DNA of 64,000 bases from Erwinia sp. E_sp_B01_1 (GCF_036865545.1 NZ_CP142208.1:1860001-1924000); one strand, 5' to 3'. Positions 1 through 12,671 are shown, counted from the stretch's first letter. Made by a program: numbers and translations. The notes: generated from the sequence alone by a model not told the origin.

Positions 1-316
1 CAATCAGATGAAAAGTACGGGGTATAACCGACATTATGTTCACTTTATTCCTTAATGCAGCGTGAGGACGAGCCCATTTCAGTCTCATTTTGCAGTCAGC
101 GCGAAAAAAAAGTCGCCATCACCGGCGATTTATGTGATTTTCGGTCAGCGGTAAAGGAATGCTTTACGCCACTGAGGGTTCACTGTCCCTGATGATGAAG
201 AAAAGCCGCGATGAAGTCATCCGCTGGCGGTTCAAATTCAGAGTTAAGGTAATTTTCTCCAGCCGCACGCACGTTATTATACAGCGCGAGGCTAAGGCTC
301 AGAGGATGAATATAGC
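1..316. other. Non-coding edge upstream of emtA
   Basis: No supported gene. A small hairpin follows an A-run near 101-132 (GTCGCC / GGCGAT arms). Read on the minus strand it ends in a T-run, so it could be a terminator for a transcript arriving from the right, but no gene feeds it. The emtA ribosome site AGAGGA lies at 301-306. Confidence 0.4.
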
Positions 317-949
317 GTGAGAAGTGTGAAAACGGTTGCGATACTGGGCGTATTACTGCTTGCAGGCTGTGCCAGCAAGCCACATAAACAGACCATCACT
401 CAGCAGCAAACGCCGTTAACCAAGGCACCGCCAGAGAAAGTGGCGCAGGCCTGGTCGATGTTCACGGAGAGTGCAGCGAACAACTACGGAATCGATCAAA
501 AGCTGGTAGATGCCATTATTTCAGTCGAGTCGGGCGGCAATCCAACGGTAGTCAGTAAGTCGAATGCCATTGGATTGATGCAGATTAAAGCTTCAACAGC
601 AGGACGTGAAGTCTACCGGGTGCAGGGACGTCGTGGGCAGCCGTCCACGAAAGAGCTGCGCGATCCGGTGAAAAATATCGATATTGGTACGGCTTACCTG
701 AAAATCCTGCAGGATCAGTCCCTGGCAGGGATCCGCGATCCGGAAACGCTGCGATATGCCACTATCGTTTCCTATGCCAATGGCGCTGGTGCATTGCTGA
801 GAACCTTCTCACGCGATCGCAGCCAGGCGATTGCGATGATTAATGCCTTGTCACCGGATGAGTTCTACAGGCATGTGCAGAACAAGCATCCAGCCGCTCA
901 GGCCCCGCGTTACCTGTGGAAAGTCACCACCGCTTACCGCACCATCTGA
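317..949 (+). CDS. emtA: Membrane-bound lytic murein endotransglycosylase (EmtA/MltE)
   Basis: Cleaves glycan strands of peptidoglycan internally, forming 1,6-anhydromuramic ends, from the inner face of the outer membrane. A lipoprotein signal is visible: a short hydrophobic stretch followed by the lipobox LAGC around residues 15-19. The SLT catalytic core follows, with the ES motif in VESGGNP (Glu near residue 71), SNAIGLMQIKAST and the late SYANGAGALLRTF block, all nearly identical to E. coli EmtA. At 210 residues it is full length for the family. The start is GTG, chosen because AGAGGA sits ten bases upstream and the signal peptide follows directly. It is convergent with ycgR, as in E. coli, with a terminator between. 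Confidence 0.95.
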   Translation: MRSVKTVAILGVLLLAGCASKPHKQTITQQQTPLTKAPPEKVAQAWSMFTESAANNYGIDQKLVDAIISVESGGNPTVVSKSNAIGLMQIKASTAGREVYRVQGRRGQPSTKELRDPVKNIDIGTAYLKILQDQSLAGIRDPETLRYATIVSYANGAGALLRTFSRDRSQAIAMINALSPDEFYRHVQNKHPAAQAPRYLWKVTTAYRTI

Positions 950-960
950 ACAGTCTGATA

Positions 961-988
961 AAAAAAGGGCCGACAAAGCGGCCCTTTC
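961..988. terminator. Bidirectional intrinsic terminator between emtA and ycgR
   Basis: Stem AAAGGGCCG / CGGCCCTTT around a six-base loop, preceded by an A-run and followed by T-rich sequence. It sits twelve bases after the emtA stop, between two convergent genes. Confidence 0.85.
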
Positions 989-1063
989 CTGATGCTGTCT
1001 GAGACTGCCATCGTTGCGCAGAGGCCAGCGTCAGTGCCCTGACAAAATCCTCAGGTGAGATCT

Positions 1064-1801
1064 TTACTGGAAACGGTTGGCTTTATCACGGGCCAGACGT
1101 TCCAGTGAGAAAATCACCTGCTGCAGTGAGCGCTCTTCGCCGGAACTCAATGAACTGAAGCGGAAACTGAGGCGAGGCGTCACTACCGTCTCATTTTTGT
1201 TGCCCACCACGCTGCGTTTGCCCACGTTGATCAGTTTGGCATCGACCTCAAAACGGCCGTACTCACCCATTTCCACGCGTAGTTTCTTAAACTGCTCGCC
1301 ACCCTTTAGCGTTTCGGGTAGCGCTGAATCAGCCAAAACGCCAATGCCGCCCAGTGACAGGTCCTGGAGACGCAGTCGGCCTTCACCGCTGCCATCCGGC
1401 CAGTTCACATAGCAGTAAAAGATCGGATTTAGCGGAGCCGAAACCCGGAAAAACTCACGGCGCTGAATCATCCACAGCTGATCGGGCAGGGCCGAGCTGA
1501 AAGCTGGCAGGCCGTCAAAGCGGTCGTCTTCCAGCGCGTTCAACGCAAACTCCACTCTGGCTCCCTGCATTTCAGCAGTCAGATGCAGCTCACGAGCTTC
1601 CAGAGCGGTCTGGTTTTCATAATCATTACTGCCAAGATCAAGAACCATACGTTCCCGATCGGCGTCTAACAGCTTAGTAATAAACTGGCCCCTGGCATGG
1701 GAAACCATGATCGGTGTCTGGTTTTTTAACAGAGTCTTTAACACCGCAAGCACGGCCAGCGGGCCGCGTTTGAGGTATTGCTCTTTATCTTCTTCTTTCA
1801 C
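1064..1801 (-). CDS. ycgR: Flagellar brake protein YcgR (c-di-GMP-binding PilZ protein)
   Basis: Binds cyclic di-GMP and then slows the flagellar motor by contacting the rotor/stator. The order is an N-terminal YcgR domain (about residues 1-110) followed by a PilZ domain. The PilZ signature is visible as RREFFR (RxxxR) and DLSLGGIG (DxSxxG), the residues that hold c-di-GMP. Length (245) matches E. coli YcgR (244), and the C-terminal block ending FSLERLARDKA aligns well. A sigma-28-type promoter lies 54 bases upstream, so expression is expected with late flagellar genes. Nearby c-di-GMP-related genes in the window are the GGDEF protein at 60.1-61.2 kb and the EAL-like protein at 58.1 kb. Confidence 0.95.
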   Translation of the reverse strand: MKEEDKEQYLKRGPLAVLAVLKTLLKNQTPIMVSHARGQFITKLLDADRERMVLDLGSNDYENQTALEARELHLTAEMQGARVEFALNALEDDRFDGLPAFSSALPDQLWMIQRREFFRVSAPLNPIFYCYVNWPDGSGEGRLRLQDLSLGGIGVLADSALPETLKGGEQFKKLRVEMGEYGRFEVDAKLINVGKRSVVGNKNETVVTPRLSFRFSSLSSGEERSLQQVIFSLERLARDKANRFQ

Positions 1802-1854
1802 ATCCCACTCCAGTTGAATGTCAGAAAACGCGGCATCATTGGTGCTACGTCAAA

Positions 1855-1881
1855 GTATCGGCACTATAACCTGGCGCTTTA
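1855..1881 (-). promoter_or_regulatory. Sigma-28 (FliA) promoter of ycgR
   Basis: On the minus strand the sequence reads TAAAGCGC, eleven bases, GCCGATAC, against the FliA consensus TAAAGTTT-N11-GCCGATAA. The -10 element ends 54 bases before the ycgR start. Spacing is exact and the -10 differs at one position. Confidence 0.8.
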
Positions 1882-1943
1882 GCCCCGGGGCAAAAAAATT
1901 TAACAAAAAGTTTGGATTTAAATCACAGTGTTAGAATTTTTGC

Positions 1944-1950
1944 CTATACT
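1944..1950 (+). promoter_or_regulatory. Extended -10 of ymgE (sigma-S-like)
   Basis: CTATACT lies 37 bases before the ymgE start, with no good -35 element. A C before the -10 hexamer is the usual mark of general-stress (RpoS) promoters, which would suit this family. Pattern match only. Confidence 0.4.
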
Positions 1951-1986
1951 TATGCCGTCTAATCAGTAGGTAACAAGGAGCAGGTA

Positions 1987-2235
1987 ATGGGAATTTTGTC
2001 TTGGATCATTTTTGGTCTGATCGCAGGGATCATCGCTAAATGGATTATGCCGGGTAAAGATGGCGGTGGATTTATCATCACCGTGGTCCTCGGCATTATC
2101 GGTGCCGTGGTTGGGGGCTGGATCAGTACCCTGTTTGGCTTCGGCAAGGTAGACGGATTTAACTTCGGCAGCTTTGTAGTAGCGGTGATCGGCGCGATTG
2201 TCGTGCTGTGGATTTACCGTAAAGTCAAAAGTTGA
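1987..2235 (+). CDS. ymgE: GlsB/YeaQ/YmgE family stress-response membrane protein
   Basis: A small inner-membrane protein of 82 residues, close to E. coli YmgE. Three hydrophobic glycine-rich segments are visible (about residues 2-20, 27-46 and 58-79), with the family motif IAGIIAKWIMPGKDGGG near the N terminus. The molecular job is not established; the family is induced by general or acid stress. A strong AAGGAG ribosome site precedes the ATG. Its position between ycgR and the trehalase gene is the E. coli order. A terminator follows directly. Confidence 0.9.
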   Translation: MGILSWIIFGLIAGIIAKWIMPGKDGGGFIITVVLGIIGAVVGGWISTLFGFGKVDGFNFGSFVVAVIGAIVVLWIYRKVKS

Positions 2236-2247
2236 CGAGTGCTGGTT

Positions 2248-2282
2248 AAAAAAAGGGAGACGATTATCGTCTCCCTTTTTTT
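2248..2282. terminator. Bidirectional terminator between ymgE and the siderophore receptor
   Basis: Stem AAGGGAGACGA / TCGTCTCCCTT, with A-run on the left and T-run on the right. It lies between two convergent genes and can serve both. Confidence 0.9.
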
Positions 2283-2291
2283 ATCTGCAGA

Positions 2292-4403
2292 TTAGAAGTC
2301 GTAGCCCACTGTCGCCACCACGGTGCGCTCTGCGCCCCAGTAGCAATAGCCTGTGCCGTAGCAGGCCGCAACGTAATCGCGATCGGTCAGATTATTGGCG
2401 TTAACCTGCACGAATGCTCCTTTGAGGCTGCTGTTCCAGGCGCCCAGATCGGCGCGCACGGAAGCATCAAACAGCGTGGTGGAAGGCAGGCGAGTGGTGT
2501 TCTCGTTATCGGCCCATTGTTTACCGATGTAGCGAACGCCTGCACCCACGCTGATCCCCCAGTCAAACTGGTATTTCGCCCAGGCAGAAGCCATGGAGTT
2601 CGGGGTGACGTATGGCGTGTGCCCGTCGTTGCCATCCACTGAGTCTTTAAAGCGAACGTGGTTCAGGGTGTAGTTGGCGATGGTGCTCAGGCGTGGTGTC
2701 AGCTGGTTATGTGCCTCCAGCTCAATCCCCTGCGAATGTACTTTACCTGCAGGTTCAAAGTAAGACTCCTTCACCACGCGGTTGCCCACATCCTTCTGCG
2801 TCAGATCGTAAACCGCCACGGAGTAGAGATCGGAGGTGCCATTGGGCTGATATTTTACCCCAGCCTCATATTGCTCGGCGGTAGTCGGTTTAAGAATGCT
2901 GCCATCCTGGGCAGAGAGTGACTGAGGAGTGATCGCCTGGCTGTAGCTGACATACGGGGAGATGCCGTTATCAAAGGCGTACAGCAGCGCCGCACGGCCA
3001 CCGATATGATCGTCCTGACGACGTTTTTTGTCGTCTGCCGATCGGGTCTCTGACACAATCCGGTCATAGCGGCCAGATAAGTCCAGATGCCATTTTTGCC
3101 AGGTCATCTCATCCTGCAGATAAACGCCGGTCTGATAATAACGTCGCTGGGAATCGGCAAAAGTGTAATCCAGTCGATCGCCAACTGCCTGACCCGTTAC
3201 CGCATTCAGCTGATTTGCCGCACCGCCGGCATCGCTGAGATCGTTCTTATACTGGTGGTATTCAGCACCCAGCACCATTTTATGGTCAACTTCGCCAGTG
3301 GCGAAATCCGCTTCCAGCTGGTTATCAATGGCCCAGGCACTCAGGGAAGAACGGGAGCCTGAGTAATACCGGTTCAGCAGATCCGGATTATTTGCGTCCC
3401 AGCCAATCTGATAAACCTGATCCAGATCGACGTTAGAGTGGGAATAGCTGGCATTGGAACGGAAGGCCCAGGTGTCATTAAAACGATGGGCAAACTCATA
3501 GCTGTAAATCTGCTCGTTACGTTTGAACTGATCCAGCGAGCTGTCGCCATCGTAAAACCCATTGCTCAGCTTACGACCATTGTGTTCAGTGATGCTGCCG
3601 TCACCGGGCACTGCGCCGTGATAGCCACCGGAAGGATCTTTCTGCAGATAGGCACGCAGCAACAGCGAGGTATCCTCATCCGGCTGCCAGAGCAGAGAAG
3701 GGGAGATAGCATACTTCTCTTCGCGGGTATGATCGTACTGGGTATCGCTGTTACGGGTGATGCCCGTCAGGCGAAACGCCCATTGATCGTTAATCGCATT
3801 GGTGTAATCAAAGGCGGCGCTGTTGGTGGAGTTGGTCCCGGTGGAGGCACGGAAATGTCCTTCCTGAATAAACTGCGGCCTTTTAGAGGTTTCCATCACC
3901 AGTCCGCCTGGCACGGTCTGACCATAGAGCGCAGAGGAGGGGCCTTTGATCACGTCAATGCGTTCCAGGAACCAGGGATCAACCTGCATAACGTTGTAAC
4001 TGCCCGGATCGCTCATTACCCGCAGGCCATCAAGGAAAATGTTATCCACATCGCCGCCGTGGAAGCCACGCAGTGAAACGGTGTCGTAGCGGGTGGCTGC
4101 GCCAGCAAAATTGGTAAAAGCCCCGGCGGTGTAGTTCAGCGCCTGGTTAACATCCATTGCGCCCTGGTCTTCCATCTGCTGGCGGGTGACTACCGACACT
4201 GACTGCGCTGTGGTGATTAGCGGGCGGTCGGTTTTGGTCGCGCCAGAGGAGGTTTTCGCGGTGTAACCCTGTGTTGGCGTGGTCGCCGTTTCTACGGGTT
4301 GTGCGGTGACCACCAGGGTCTCAGCAGCAAAGGTGAAAGCAGGAGTAGCCAGTGCAATCGAACACAGCAAAGCAGAACGCTTTAGAGTAAAAGCCATTCT
4401 CAT
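2292..4403 (-). CDS. TonB-dependent hydroxamate siderophore receptor (FoxA/FhuA family)
   Basis: An outer-membrane receptor that imports a ferric siderophore using TonB energy. The start at 4403 (MRMAFTLKRS) gives a typical signal peptide cut near FAAET, and AAGGG sits eight bases upstream; an upstream extension to 4655 has no signal peptide and is rejected. The mature protein opens with a TonB box-like ETLVVTAQP, then a plug domain (RGFHGGDVDNIFLDG; IDVIKGPSSALYGQ) and a beta-barrel ending YWGAERTVVATVGYDF, a terminal aromatic typical of porin-like insertion. The ending and about 703-residue length resemble ferrioxamine B receptors (FoxA) more than the longer E. coli FhuA. The ligand cannot be proven from sequence. 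A Fur box lies upstream. Confidence 0.88.
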   Translation of the reverse strand: MRMAFTLKRSALLCSIALATPAFTFAAETLVVTAQPVETATTPTQGYTAKTSSGATKTDRPLITTAQSVSVVTRQQMEDQGAMDVNQALNYTAGAFTNFAGAATRYDTVSLRGFHGGDVDNIFLDGLRVMSDPGSYNVMQVDPWFLERIDVIKGPSSALYGQTVPGGLVMETSKRPQFIQEGHFRASTGTNSTNSAAFDYTNAINDQWAFRLTGITRNSDTQYDHTREEKYAISPSLLWQPDEDTSLLLRAYLQKDPSGGYHGAVPGDGSITEHNGRKLSNGFYDGDSSLDQFKRNEQIYSYEFAHRFNDTWAFRSNASYSHSNVDLDQVYQIGWDANNPDLLNRYYSGSRSSLSAWAIDNQLEADFATGEVDHKMVLGAEYHQYKNDLSDAGGAANQLNAVTGQAVGDRLDYTFADSQRRYYQTGVYLQDEMTWQKWHLDLSGRYDRIVSETRSADDKKRRQDDHIGGRAALLYAFDNGISPYVSYSQAITPQSLSAQDGSILKPTTAEQYEAGVKYQPNGTSDLYSVAVYDLTQKDVGNRVVKESYFEPAGKVHSQGIELEAHNQLTPRLSTIANYTLNHVRFKDSVDGNDGHTPYVTPNSMASAWAKYQFDWGISVGAGVRYIGKQWADNENTTRLPSTTLFDASVRADLGAWNSSLKGAFVQVNANNLTDRDYVAACYGTGYCYWGAERTVVATVGYDF

Positions 4404-4490
4404 TGTTAATTCCCTTACAAAATGCGAAGTAAGAACCGTTTGCGCTGGCAGAGGTGAAAGACGCGCAGTTACGGTAATGTAAAGATTTAT

Positions 4491-4516
4491 GATAATCTCA
4501 ATGAGAATTATTATCT
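4491..4516 (-). promoter_or_regulatory. Fur box of the siderophore receptor
   Basis: GATAAT, CTCAATGA, GAATTATTATC: overlapping copies of the Fur half-site (GATAAT / ATTATC) within 26 bases, about 90 bases before the receptor start. Iron-repressed expression is inferred. Confidence 0.7.
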
Positions 4517-4662
4517 TTTCGTTAAAGGGATTCAAGCATTGATTTTGCTTATATATTCCCTGATAACGATAGGGGTTGTCGTGATCCGATAGAGGAGGCG
4601 GGCAAACAGATCCAGCGGATTTCAGGGAAATCAGGGGCTGAGAGGGGCAGGACAAAATTGAA

Positions 4663-4690
4663 AGGGCGCTCCCGCGTCAGGAAGCGCCGT
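4663..4690 (-). terminator. Hairpin downstream of treA
   Basis: GGCGCTcccgcgtcaggAAGCGCC forms a short GC stem just after the treA stop. There is no T-run, so it is a weak terminator or transcript-end hairpin. Confidence 0.4.
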
Positions 4691-4700
4691 GTAATACCCG

Positions 4701-6368
4701 TTACCGGGCTTTGGTCAGATCGCCCACGTTGTTACAGGTAGTATTTTTCGGGCAGTAGAGATCCATCAACTTCAGGGTCACGCCGTTGGTCCAGCCAAAG
4801 CCGTCCTGCAACGGATATTCACCGCCGCCACCTCCGCCCAGCCCCTTGCCTTCAACCACGTATTTTTCGACCAGCTTATGTTCTTTGTCATAAGTCGTCT
4901 GTACGTTCTGCAGGAAGCGCATACCGATATCCTTCGCCAGCGCCTGCTTGCCATAGTTGTTCAGCCCCTCGACAGCCGCCCACTGAAGCGGTGCCCAGCC
5001 GTTAGGCGCATCCCATTGCTGGCCATTATTGACGTTAGTGGTCGCCAGTCCGCCTTCCTTCAGCAGATGAGCGCGGACGCCCGCTGCGGTGCGTGTCGCT
5101 TTTTCATCCGTTGCCGCCTGAAGATAAAGTGGGAACAGCGCGGCAGCCGTCAACTGTGGCCGGACCTTCTCTTTCTGCCAGTCATAATCGGCATACCATC
5201 CCTGTTTGTTATCCCACAGATAGCGGTTGATCGCCGCCTGACGCTTTTGAGCCAGCTCGTCAAACTGCTTAACGGCCTGCTCGTTGTTGGCAACTTTACT
5301 GGCGCGCGCCAGCGTTTTTTCCAGATGGAACATCAGCGCATTCAGATCCACCGGCACAATACGCGTGGTGTGGATGGTGTAGAGATCTTTCGGATTATCA
5401 AACCAGCGGGAGCTGAAATCCCAGCCGGAAGCAGCACCTGCACGCAGGTCGCGATACACTTCGGCTTTGTTTCGGTCGGTACTTTTCTGCGCGGTGGTAA
5501 TGTCATCCATATAGGATTCCGTACGCGGCACGTCACGCGCATCCCAGTAGCGGTTCAGTACGGTGCCATCCTTGAGCTTCACTACGCGCTTGCTGGCTTC
5601 ACCGGCCTGGACGCTGTCGGCATCCGCCATCCAGTAGTCATACTCTTTTTGCAGTTGAGGCAGATACTTACTGTATGTGCTCTCCCCCTGATGCTGTGCC
5701 AGCAGATCCACCATCATGCTGAAGAACGGCGGCTGTGAGCGGCTCAGATAATAGCTGCGGTTACCGTTAGGGATATGGCCCCAGGTGTCCAGTTCCCAGG
5801 CAAAGTTATCGACCATGTCCTGAACCCGATCCCAGTGACCACTTTCAGCCAGACCCAGCATGGTGAAATAGCTGTCCCAGTAATACACTTCGCGGAAGCG
5901 GCCACCCGGCACCACATAAGGCTTGGGCAACGGCAGCAACGAATCCCACTGGCCTGCCTGCTTAGCGGAGCGGGTCAGCACCGGCCAGAGACCGTTGATG
6001 TGTTCACGCAAACTTTGTCCGGCCGGAGGCACATATTTTTCACCTTCAGCTGGCAGGGTAAAGTTGGTCTCGACAAAATGCTTCAGGTCGAAATTGCGCT
6101 GATTTTTCTGCATCTGCCAGTCAGCAAGAATGGTACTGGGATTACTTTTGGGCACCGCATCAGCAAAGGTTTTTTGATCGGGATAAAATTTTGCTGCCTG
6201 CACGGCATTAAACAGCGGCCCAAGACGAATATCAGGGGGCTGTGGAGTATTGCTCATCAAATGTTGCTGCGTGTCGGCTTCCGCCGCATAACCCGTTTGT
6301 GTCAGTGCCGCGACCACAAAAGGCAGTACCAAAACCGCTTTCCAGTGACGTTTATCGACTCTCTGCAT
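4701..6368 (-). CDS. treA: Periplasmic trehalase TreA (GH37)
   Basis: Hydrolyses trehalose to two glucose molecules in the periplasm, allowing growth on trehalose at high osmolarity. The start at 6368 ([10 protein letters not shown]) has GGAG eight bases upstream and yields a signal peptide cut near GYAAEAD; an upstream extension to 6425 lacks support. Both trehalase signatures are present: [15 protein letters not shown] (about residue 152) and [12 protein letters not shown] (about residue 450), plus the glycine-rich [13 protein letters not shown] near the end. Length (555) agrees with E. coli TreA (565). It stands alone, downstream of and on the same strand as the ascG-like repressor, but belongs to a different pathway. 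Confidence 0.96.
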   Translation of the reverse strand: MQRVDKRHWKAVLVLPFVVAALTQTGYAAEADTQQHLMSNTPQPPDIRLGPLFNAVQAAKFYPDQKTFADAVPKSNPSTILADWQMQKNQRNFDLKHFVETNFTLPAEGEKYVPPAGQSLREHINGLWPVLTRSAKQAGQWDSLLPLPKPYVVPGGRFREVYYWDSYFTMLGLAESGHWDRVQDMVDNFAWELDTWGHIPNGNRSYYLSRSQPPFFSMMVDLLAQHQGESTYSKYLPQLQKEYDYWMADADSVQAGEASKRVVKLKDGTVLNRYWDARDVPRTESYMDDITTAQKSTDRNKAEVYRDLRAGAASGWDFSSRWFDNPKDLYTIHTTRIVPVDLNALMFHLEKTLARASKVANNEQAVKQFDELAQKRQAAINRYLWDNKQGWYADYDWQKEKVRPQLTAAALFPLYLQAATDEKATRTAAGVRAHLLKEGGLATTNVNNGQQWDAPNGWAPLQWAAVEGLNNYGKQALAKDIGMRFLQNVQTTYDKEHKLVEKYVVEGKGLGGGGGGEYPLQDGFGWTNGVTLKLMDLYCPKNTTCNNVGDLTKAR

Positions 6369-6428
6369 TAGTAGTTCTCCATGTCCGGACGATGCGTTGT
6401 CTGTAAGTTGTTGACCCTGAAACAAACT

Positions 6429-7586
6429 TTAGACGAGTTTCATCATAACGACGGTGAACATGCCGGGAAATGTGATGCGATCTGGGTTTTTCGGCCTCAT
6501 TCTGCCGTTACCGGACCTGGCGACAACACGCCAGACCGGGTAATGTTTGACAGCATCATTAGCCTGCTGATGCTTTAATAAATGGCCCCGATCCTGTGGA
6601 TTCCCTGATAACCATCCCGGAAAAAAGGGATTGTCACGGCCAGGATAGCCGCCATCCAGCATGGAGATAATCCGGGTTATCACTTCACTGACCATCTCGC
6701 TGACCGGATCTTTCACGCTGGAGAGAGCAGGGATCAGCCACGAGGCGGTGGGAATATCATCAAAACCCATCACCGACACCTGCGCCGGTACGGCTATGCC
6801 GGTTTCATGCAGTTTCTTTAAAACGCCGGTGGCCATTTCATCATTACTGGCGAGCAGGGCGCTGAATGGCACCTGGTTAATCAGCAAAGTTTCTACCGCC
6901 GCTGCACCACTGGCCGGCGACCATTTTCCCTGCACGATCAGCGCTTCATCAACGGGCAGGTGGCTCTGGATCAGTGCCTCTTTATAGCCGGCAAGCCTTT
7001 CGATAGCGGTGGGAGAGTCCAGCGATCCGGTGACAAAGGCGATAGCCCTGTGCCCCTGCCCGATAAGGTATTTTGTGGCATCAAAACTGGACCCTTTGTG
7101 ATCGCAATAAATACAGTGACTGGGGTGTTTACGCAGCTTTCGGTTGACCACCATCAGCGGTTTTTTAACGCTATCAATCAGGCCATCCAGCTCATCAATT
7201 GAGAGAAATCGCGGCCAGATGATGATCGCATCGCAGCGTAAATCATGCAGATATTCGATAGCCTGCCGCTCTTCCTCTGCGCTGTTTTTACCGTCCACCA
7301 GCAACAGCTGGCGGCCACAGGCATTGAGTTTTTTTGCTGCCTGCGAGATCAGCTCGCTGAAATAAGGGCCATTATAAAGTGTGTTAGTGACCACCAGGCC
7401 AATACACATTGAGCTGCTGGTGGCCAGATTACGGGCCAGCAGATTGGGCCGGTAGCCCGCCTCTTCAATGGCTTTGAACACCCGATCTTTCGTTTCCTGA
7501 CCCACATAGCCCTTGCCGGAAAGCACGCGCGAAACCGTGGCCTTAGAGACGCCTGCTTTGTTAGCCACTTCCTGCATTGTCGACAC
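6429..7586 (-). CDS. ascG: LacI-family repressor AscG-like, C-terminus frameshifted
   Basis: Represses the divergent ascFB genes until a beta-glucoside is present. The N-terminal helix-turn-helix (VANKAGVSKATVSRVLSG) and the hinge RPNLLARNLA match E. coli AscG closely, followed by a periplasmic-binding-protein-like sensor domain. The GTG at 7586 is preferred: AGGAGG lies five bases upstream, and VSTMQEVANKAG aligns with AscG MTTMLDVAKRAG. After MLDGGYPGRDNPFF the frame departs from the family. With one more base in the A6 run at 6621-6626 (plus strand) it would read FFSGMVIRES and stop at 6559, giving a normal 342 residues; as given, it runs on into an unrelated tail. The cause is either a sequencing gap or a real lesion. 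Confidence 0.85.
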   Translation of the reverse strand: MSTMQEVANKAGVSKATVSRVLSGKGYVGQETKDRVFKAIEEAGYRPNLLARNLATSSSMCIGLVVTNTLYNGPYFSELISQAAKKLNACGRQLLLVDGKNSAEEERQAIEYLHDLRCDAIIIWPRFLSIDELDGLIDSVKKPLMVVNRKLRKHPSHCIYCDHKGSSFDATKYLIGQGHRAIAFVTGSLDSPTAIERLAGYKEALIQSHLPVDEALIVQGKWSPASGAAAVETLLINQVPFSALLASNDEMATGVLKKLHETGIAVPAQVSVMGFDDIPTASWLIPALSSVKDPVSEMVSEVITRIISMLDGGYPGRDNPFFPGWLSGNPQDRGHLLKHQQANDAVKHYPVWRVVARSGNGRMRPKNPDRITFPGMFTVVMMKLV

Positions 7587-7736
7587 CGGCACCTCCTGGA
7601 ATAATTATTTTAATGCGCCATTCTACACCGCTTACGCTGACGCGGAAATTCAGCGCTATTGGCGATCTTAATCACAAATTTGAAACCCGTAATTAACTAA
7701 ATCTTGAAGTCTCACCCTTTAGTGAACATTCTCGTG

Positions 7737-7750
7737 TGAAACCGGTTACC
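7737..7750. promoter_or_regulatory. AscG-type operator upstream of ascF
   Basis: TGAAACCGGTTACC is a near-perfect palindrome of the AscG/GalR-type operator TGAAACCGGTTTCA. It lies in the 258-bp divergent gap, about 95 bases before ascF. A half site (TGAAACC) is repeated at 7681-7687. Confidence 0.65.
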
Positions 7751-7844
7751 TCTTTTTCAGTTTAGCAGACTTTCGCCAGTGGATGGCCGTCAGCCTGTCA
7801 GATGAAACTAATATAACCCCTTGTTTCATGGAGAATTCATTCTC

Positions 7845-10753
<2,909 letters not shown>

Positions 10754-10783
10754 AAAAATCCCGGCACCAGGCCGGGATTTTTT
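10754..10783 (+). terminator. Intrinsic terminator after ascB
   Basis: Stem AAATCCCGGC / GCCGGGATTT with a five-base ACCAG loop and a T-run, immediately after the ascB stop. Confidence 0.9.
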
Positions 10784-10847
10784 ATCGGATGCCGCCTGAG
10801 TTATCAGCGGCATCCGTGCGTGGCATTGTTCAGCCGGTTTTACACCC

Positions 10848-12494
10848 TTACTTCACGCACTTCGCGCACTGATCCTGATGGATTTTCTGGAAGAAATCGT
10901 TGCCTTTATCATCGACCAGAATAAAGGCCGGGAAGTTCTCGACTTCGATTTTCCAGATCGCTTCCATACCCAGTTCCGGGTACTCCACACACTCCAGGCT
11001 CTTGATGCTCTGCTGTGCCAGCACGGCAGCCGGGCCACCAATGCTGCCCAGATAGAAGCCGCCATGTTTGTGACAGGCATCGGTCACCTGCTGGCTGCGG
11101 TTACCCTTCGCCAGCATAATCAGGCTGCCACCCGCCTCCTGCAGCTGATCCACATAGGAATCCATGCGTCCTGCGGTGGTGGGGCCCAGCGAGCCGGAAG
11201 CATGCCCTTCAGGTGTTTTGGCCGGGCCGGCATAATAAACCGGGTGATCCTTGATGTACTGCGGCAGGCCTTCACCCTTATCCAGACGCTCTTTCAGCTT
11301 CGCATGAGCGATGTCGCGTGCCACGATAATCGTTCCGCTTAGCGACAGACGGGTAGAAACCGGATGCTGTGAAAGCTGATCCAGAATCTCTTTCATCGGC
11401 CGGTTCAGATCGATGTGCAACACTTCACCTTCGCCCTGCTGACGCAGTCCGGCAGGAATATATTTGCCCGGATTGTCTTCCAGCTTCTCAATCCAGATGC
11501 CTTCACGGTTGATTTTCGCTTTGATATTGCGGTCGGCAGAGCAGGACACGCCCATGCCGACAGGGCAGGATGCGCCATGACGTGGCAGGCGGATCACGCG
11601 AATATCATGGGCAAAATATTTCCCGCCAAACTGTGCTCCCAGACCGAGCTGCTGAGCCGCGACCAGCAGTTCCTCTTCGAGCTGAATATCGCGGAACGCC
11701 TGACCATGTTCGTTGCCTTCAGTGGGCAGACCATCGTAATAGTGCGTGGAGGCCAGCTTGACGGTCTTCAGGGTGCTTTCGGCGGAGGTTCCCCCGATCA
11801 CGAAGGCGATATGGTAAGGCGGACAGGCTGCCGTTCCCAAAGTCAGCATTTTACCGATCAGGTAGTCCTTCAGCTTAGCGGGGCTGAGCAGCGCTTTGGT
11901 TTCCTGATAAAGGTAAGTCTTGTTGGCCGAACCGCCACCTTTGGCGATGCAGAGGAATTTGTACTCGTCGCCATCCACGCTGTAGAGGTCAATCTGTGCT
12001 GGCAGGTTGGTGCCGGTATTCACCTCTTTATACATATCCAGCGCAACGGTCTGGGAATAGCGCAGGTTATCCTGGATATAAGTGTTGTAAACACCCTGTG
12101 ACAGGGCGGCTTCATCCCCGCCGCCGGTCCAGACTCGCTGACCTTTCTTACCGCTGATGATGGCGGTGCCGGTATCCTGGCAGGTTGGCAGCACGCCTTT
12201 GGCGGCAATTTCGGAGTTTCTTAAAAACTGTAAGGCGACATAGCGGTCGTTTTCGCTGGCTTCCGGATCGGCCAGTACCGCAGCAACCTGTTGCTGATGC
12301 GCCGGGCGCAGCATAAACGAGGCGTCGTGGAAGGCCTGTTGAGCCAGCAACGTCAGCGCCTGGGGATCCACTTTCAGCATTTCCTGACCTTGAAATTCGG
12401 TCACGGAAACGTAGTCAGAAGTTAACAAATAGTATTCGGTATCCTCGTGGGTAAGAGGAAAGGGGTTCTGATAATAGAAAGGTTTGTTCGACAT
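10848..12494 (-). CDS. fumA: Class I (iron-sulfur) fumarate hydratase FumA/FumB
   Basis: Interconverts fumarate and L-malate with an oxygen-sensitive 4Fe-4S cluster. It aligns end to end with E. coli FumA (548 residues). The likely cluster cysteines are in [15 protein letters not shown] and VSCSADRN. Start 12494 ([10 protein letters not shown]) is the family start, with GTGAGA upstream; a longer frame to 12530 adds an unrelated leader. It follows a dicarboxylate transporter on the same strand, separated by 177 bases containing a strong hairpin, so co-transcription is likely. FumA and FumB cannot be separated by sequence; the anaerobic context would suit a FumB-like role. Confidence 0.93.
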   Translation of the reverse strand: MSNKPFYYQNPFPLTHEDTEYYLLTSDYVSVTEFQGQEMLKVDPQALTLLAQQAFHDASFMLRPAHQQQVAAVLADPEASENDRYVALQFLRNSEIAAKGVLPTCQDTGTAIISGKKGQRVWTGGGDEAALSQGVYNTYIQDNLRYSQTVALDMYKEVNTGTNLPAQIDLYSVDGDEYKFLCIAKGGGSANKTYLYQETKALLSPAKLKDYLIGKMLTLGTAACPPYHIAFVIGGTSAESTLKTVKLASTHYYDGLPTEGNEHGQAFRDIQLEEELLVAAQQLGLGAQFGGKYFAHDIRVIRLPRHGASCPVGMGVSCSADRNIKAKINREGIWIEKLEDNPGKYIPAGLRQQGEGEVLHIDLNRPMKEILDQLSQHPVSTRLSLSGTIIVARDIAHAKLKERLDKGEGLPQYIKDHPVYYAGPAKTPEGHASGSLGPTTAGRMDSYVDQLQEAGGSLIMLAKGNRSQQVTDACHKHGGFYLGSIGGPAAVLAQQSIKSLECVEYPELGMEAIWKIEVENFPAFILVDDKGNDFFQKIHQDQCAKCVK

Positions 12495-12574
12495 TTTTTT
12501 CTCACTTAATGACCTGTTGCCACTGTCCATAAGCGGGCATGGTCAACATCACTGGCGACATTTTATCTTGTTAT

Positions 12575-12607
12575 CCTGCTCACCTGCCGTGGAGGCAGGT
12601 GAGCAGG
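12575..12607 (-). promoter_or_regulatory. Strong intercistronic hairpin between transporter and fumarase genes
   Basis: Fourteen perfect pairs (CCTGCTCACCTGCC with GGCAGGTGAGCAGG) around a five-base loop. No T-run follows on the minus strand, so it is more likely an RNA-processing or stabilising element than a terminator. Confidence 0.6.
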
Positions 12608-12671
12608 TGGGGGAATGGTACAACACCGCTGAGCTAACTGCATGCTTCTGCGTGATAAATGCGGAGACCCG

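Noticed and set aside
3438..4076. 212-codon frame antisense to the siderophore receptor
   Set aside because: Shadow frame; no motif, and the receptor is certain.
4878..5738. 286-codon frame antisense to treA
   Set aside because: Shadow of treA, which has both trehalase signatures.
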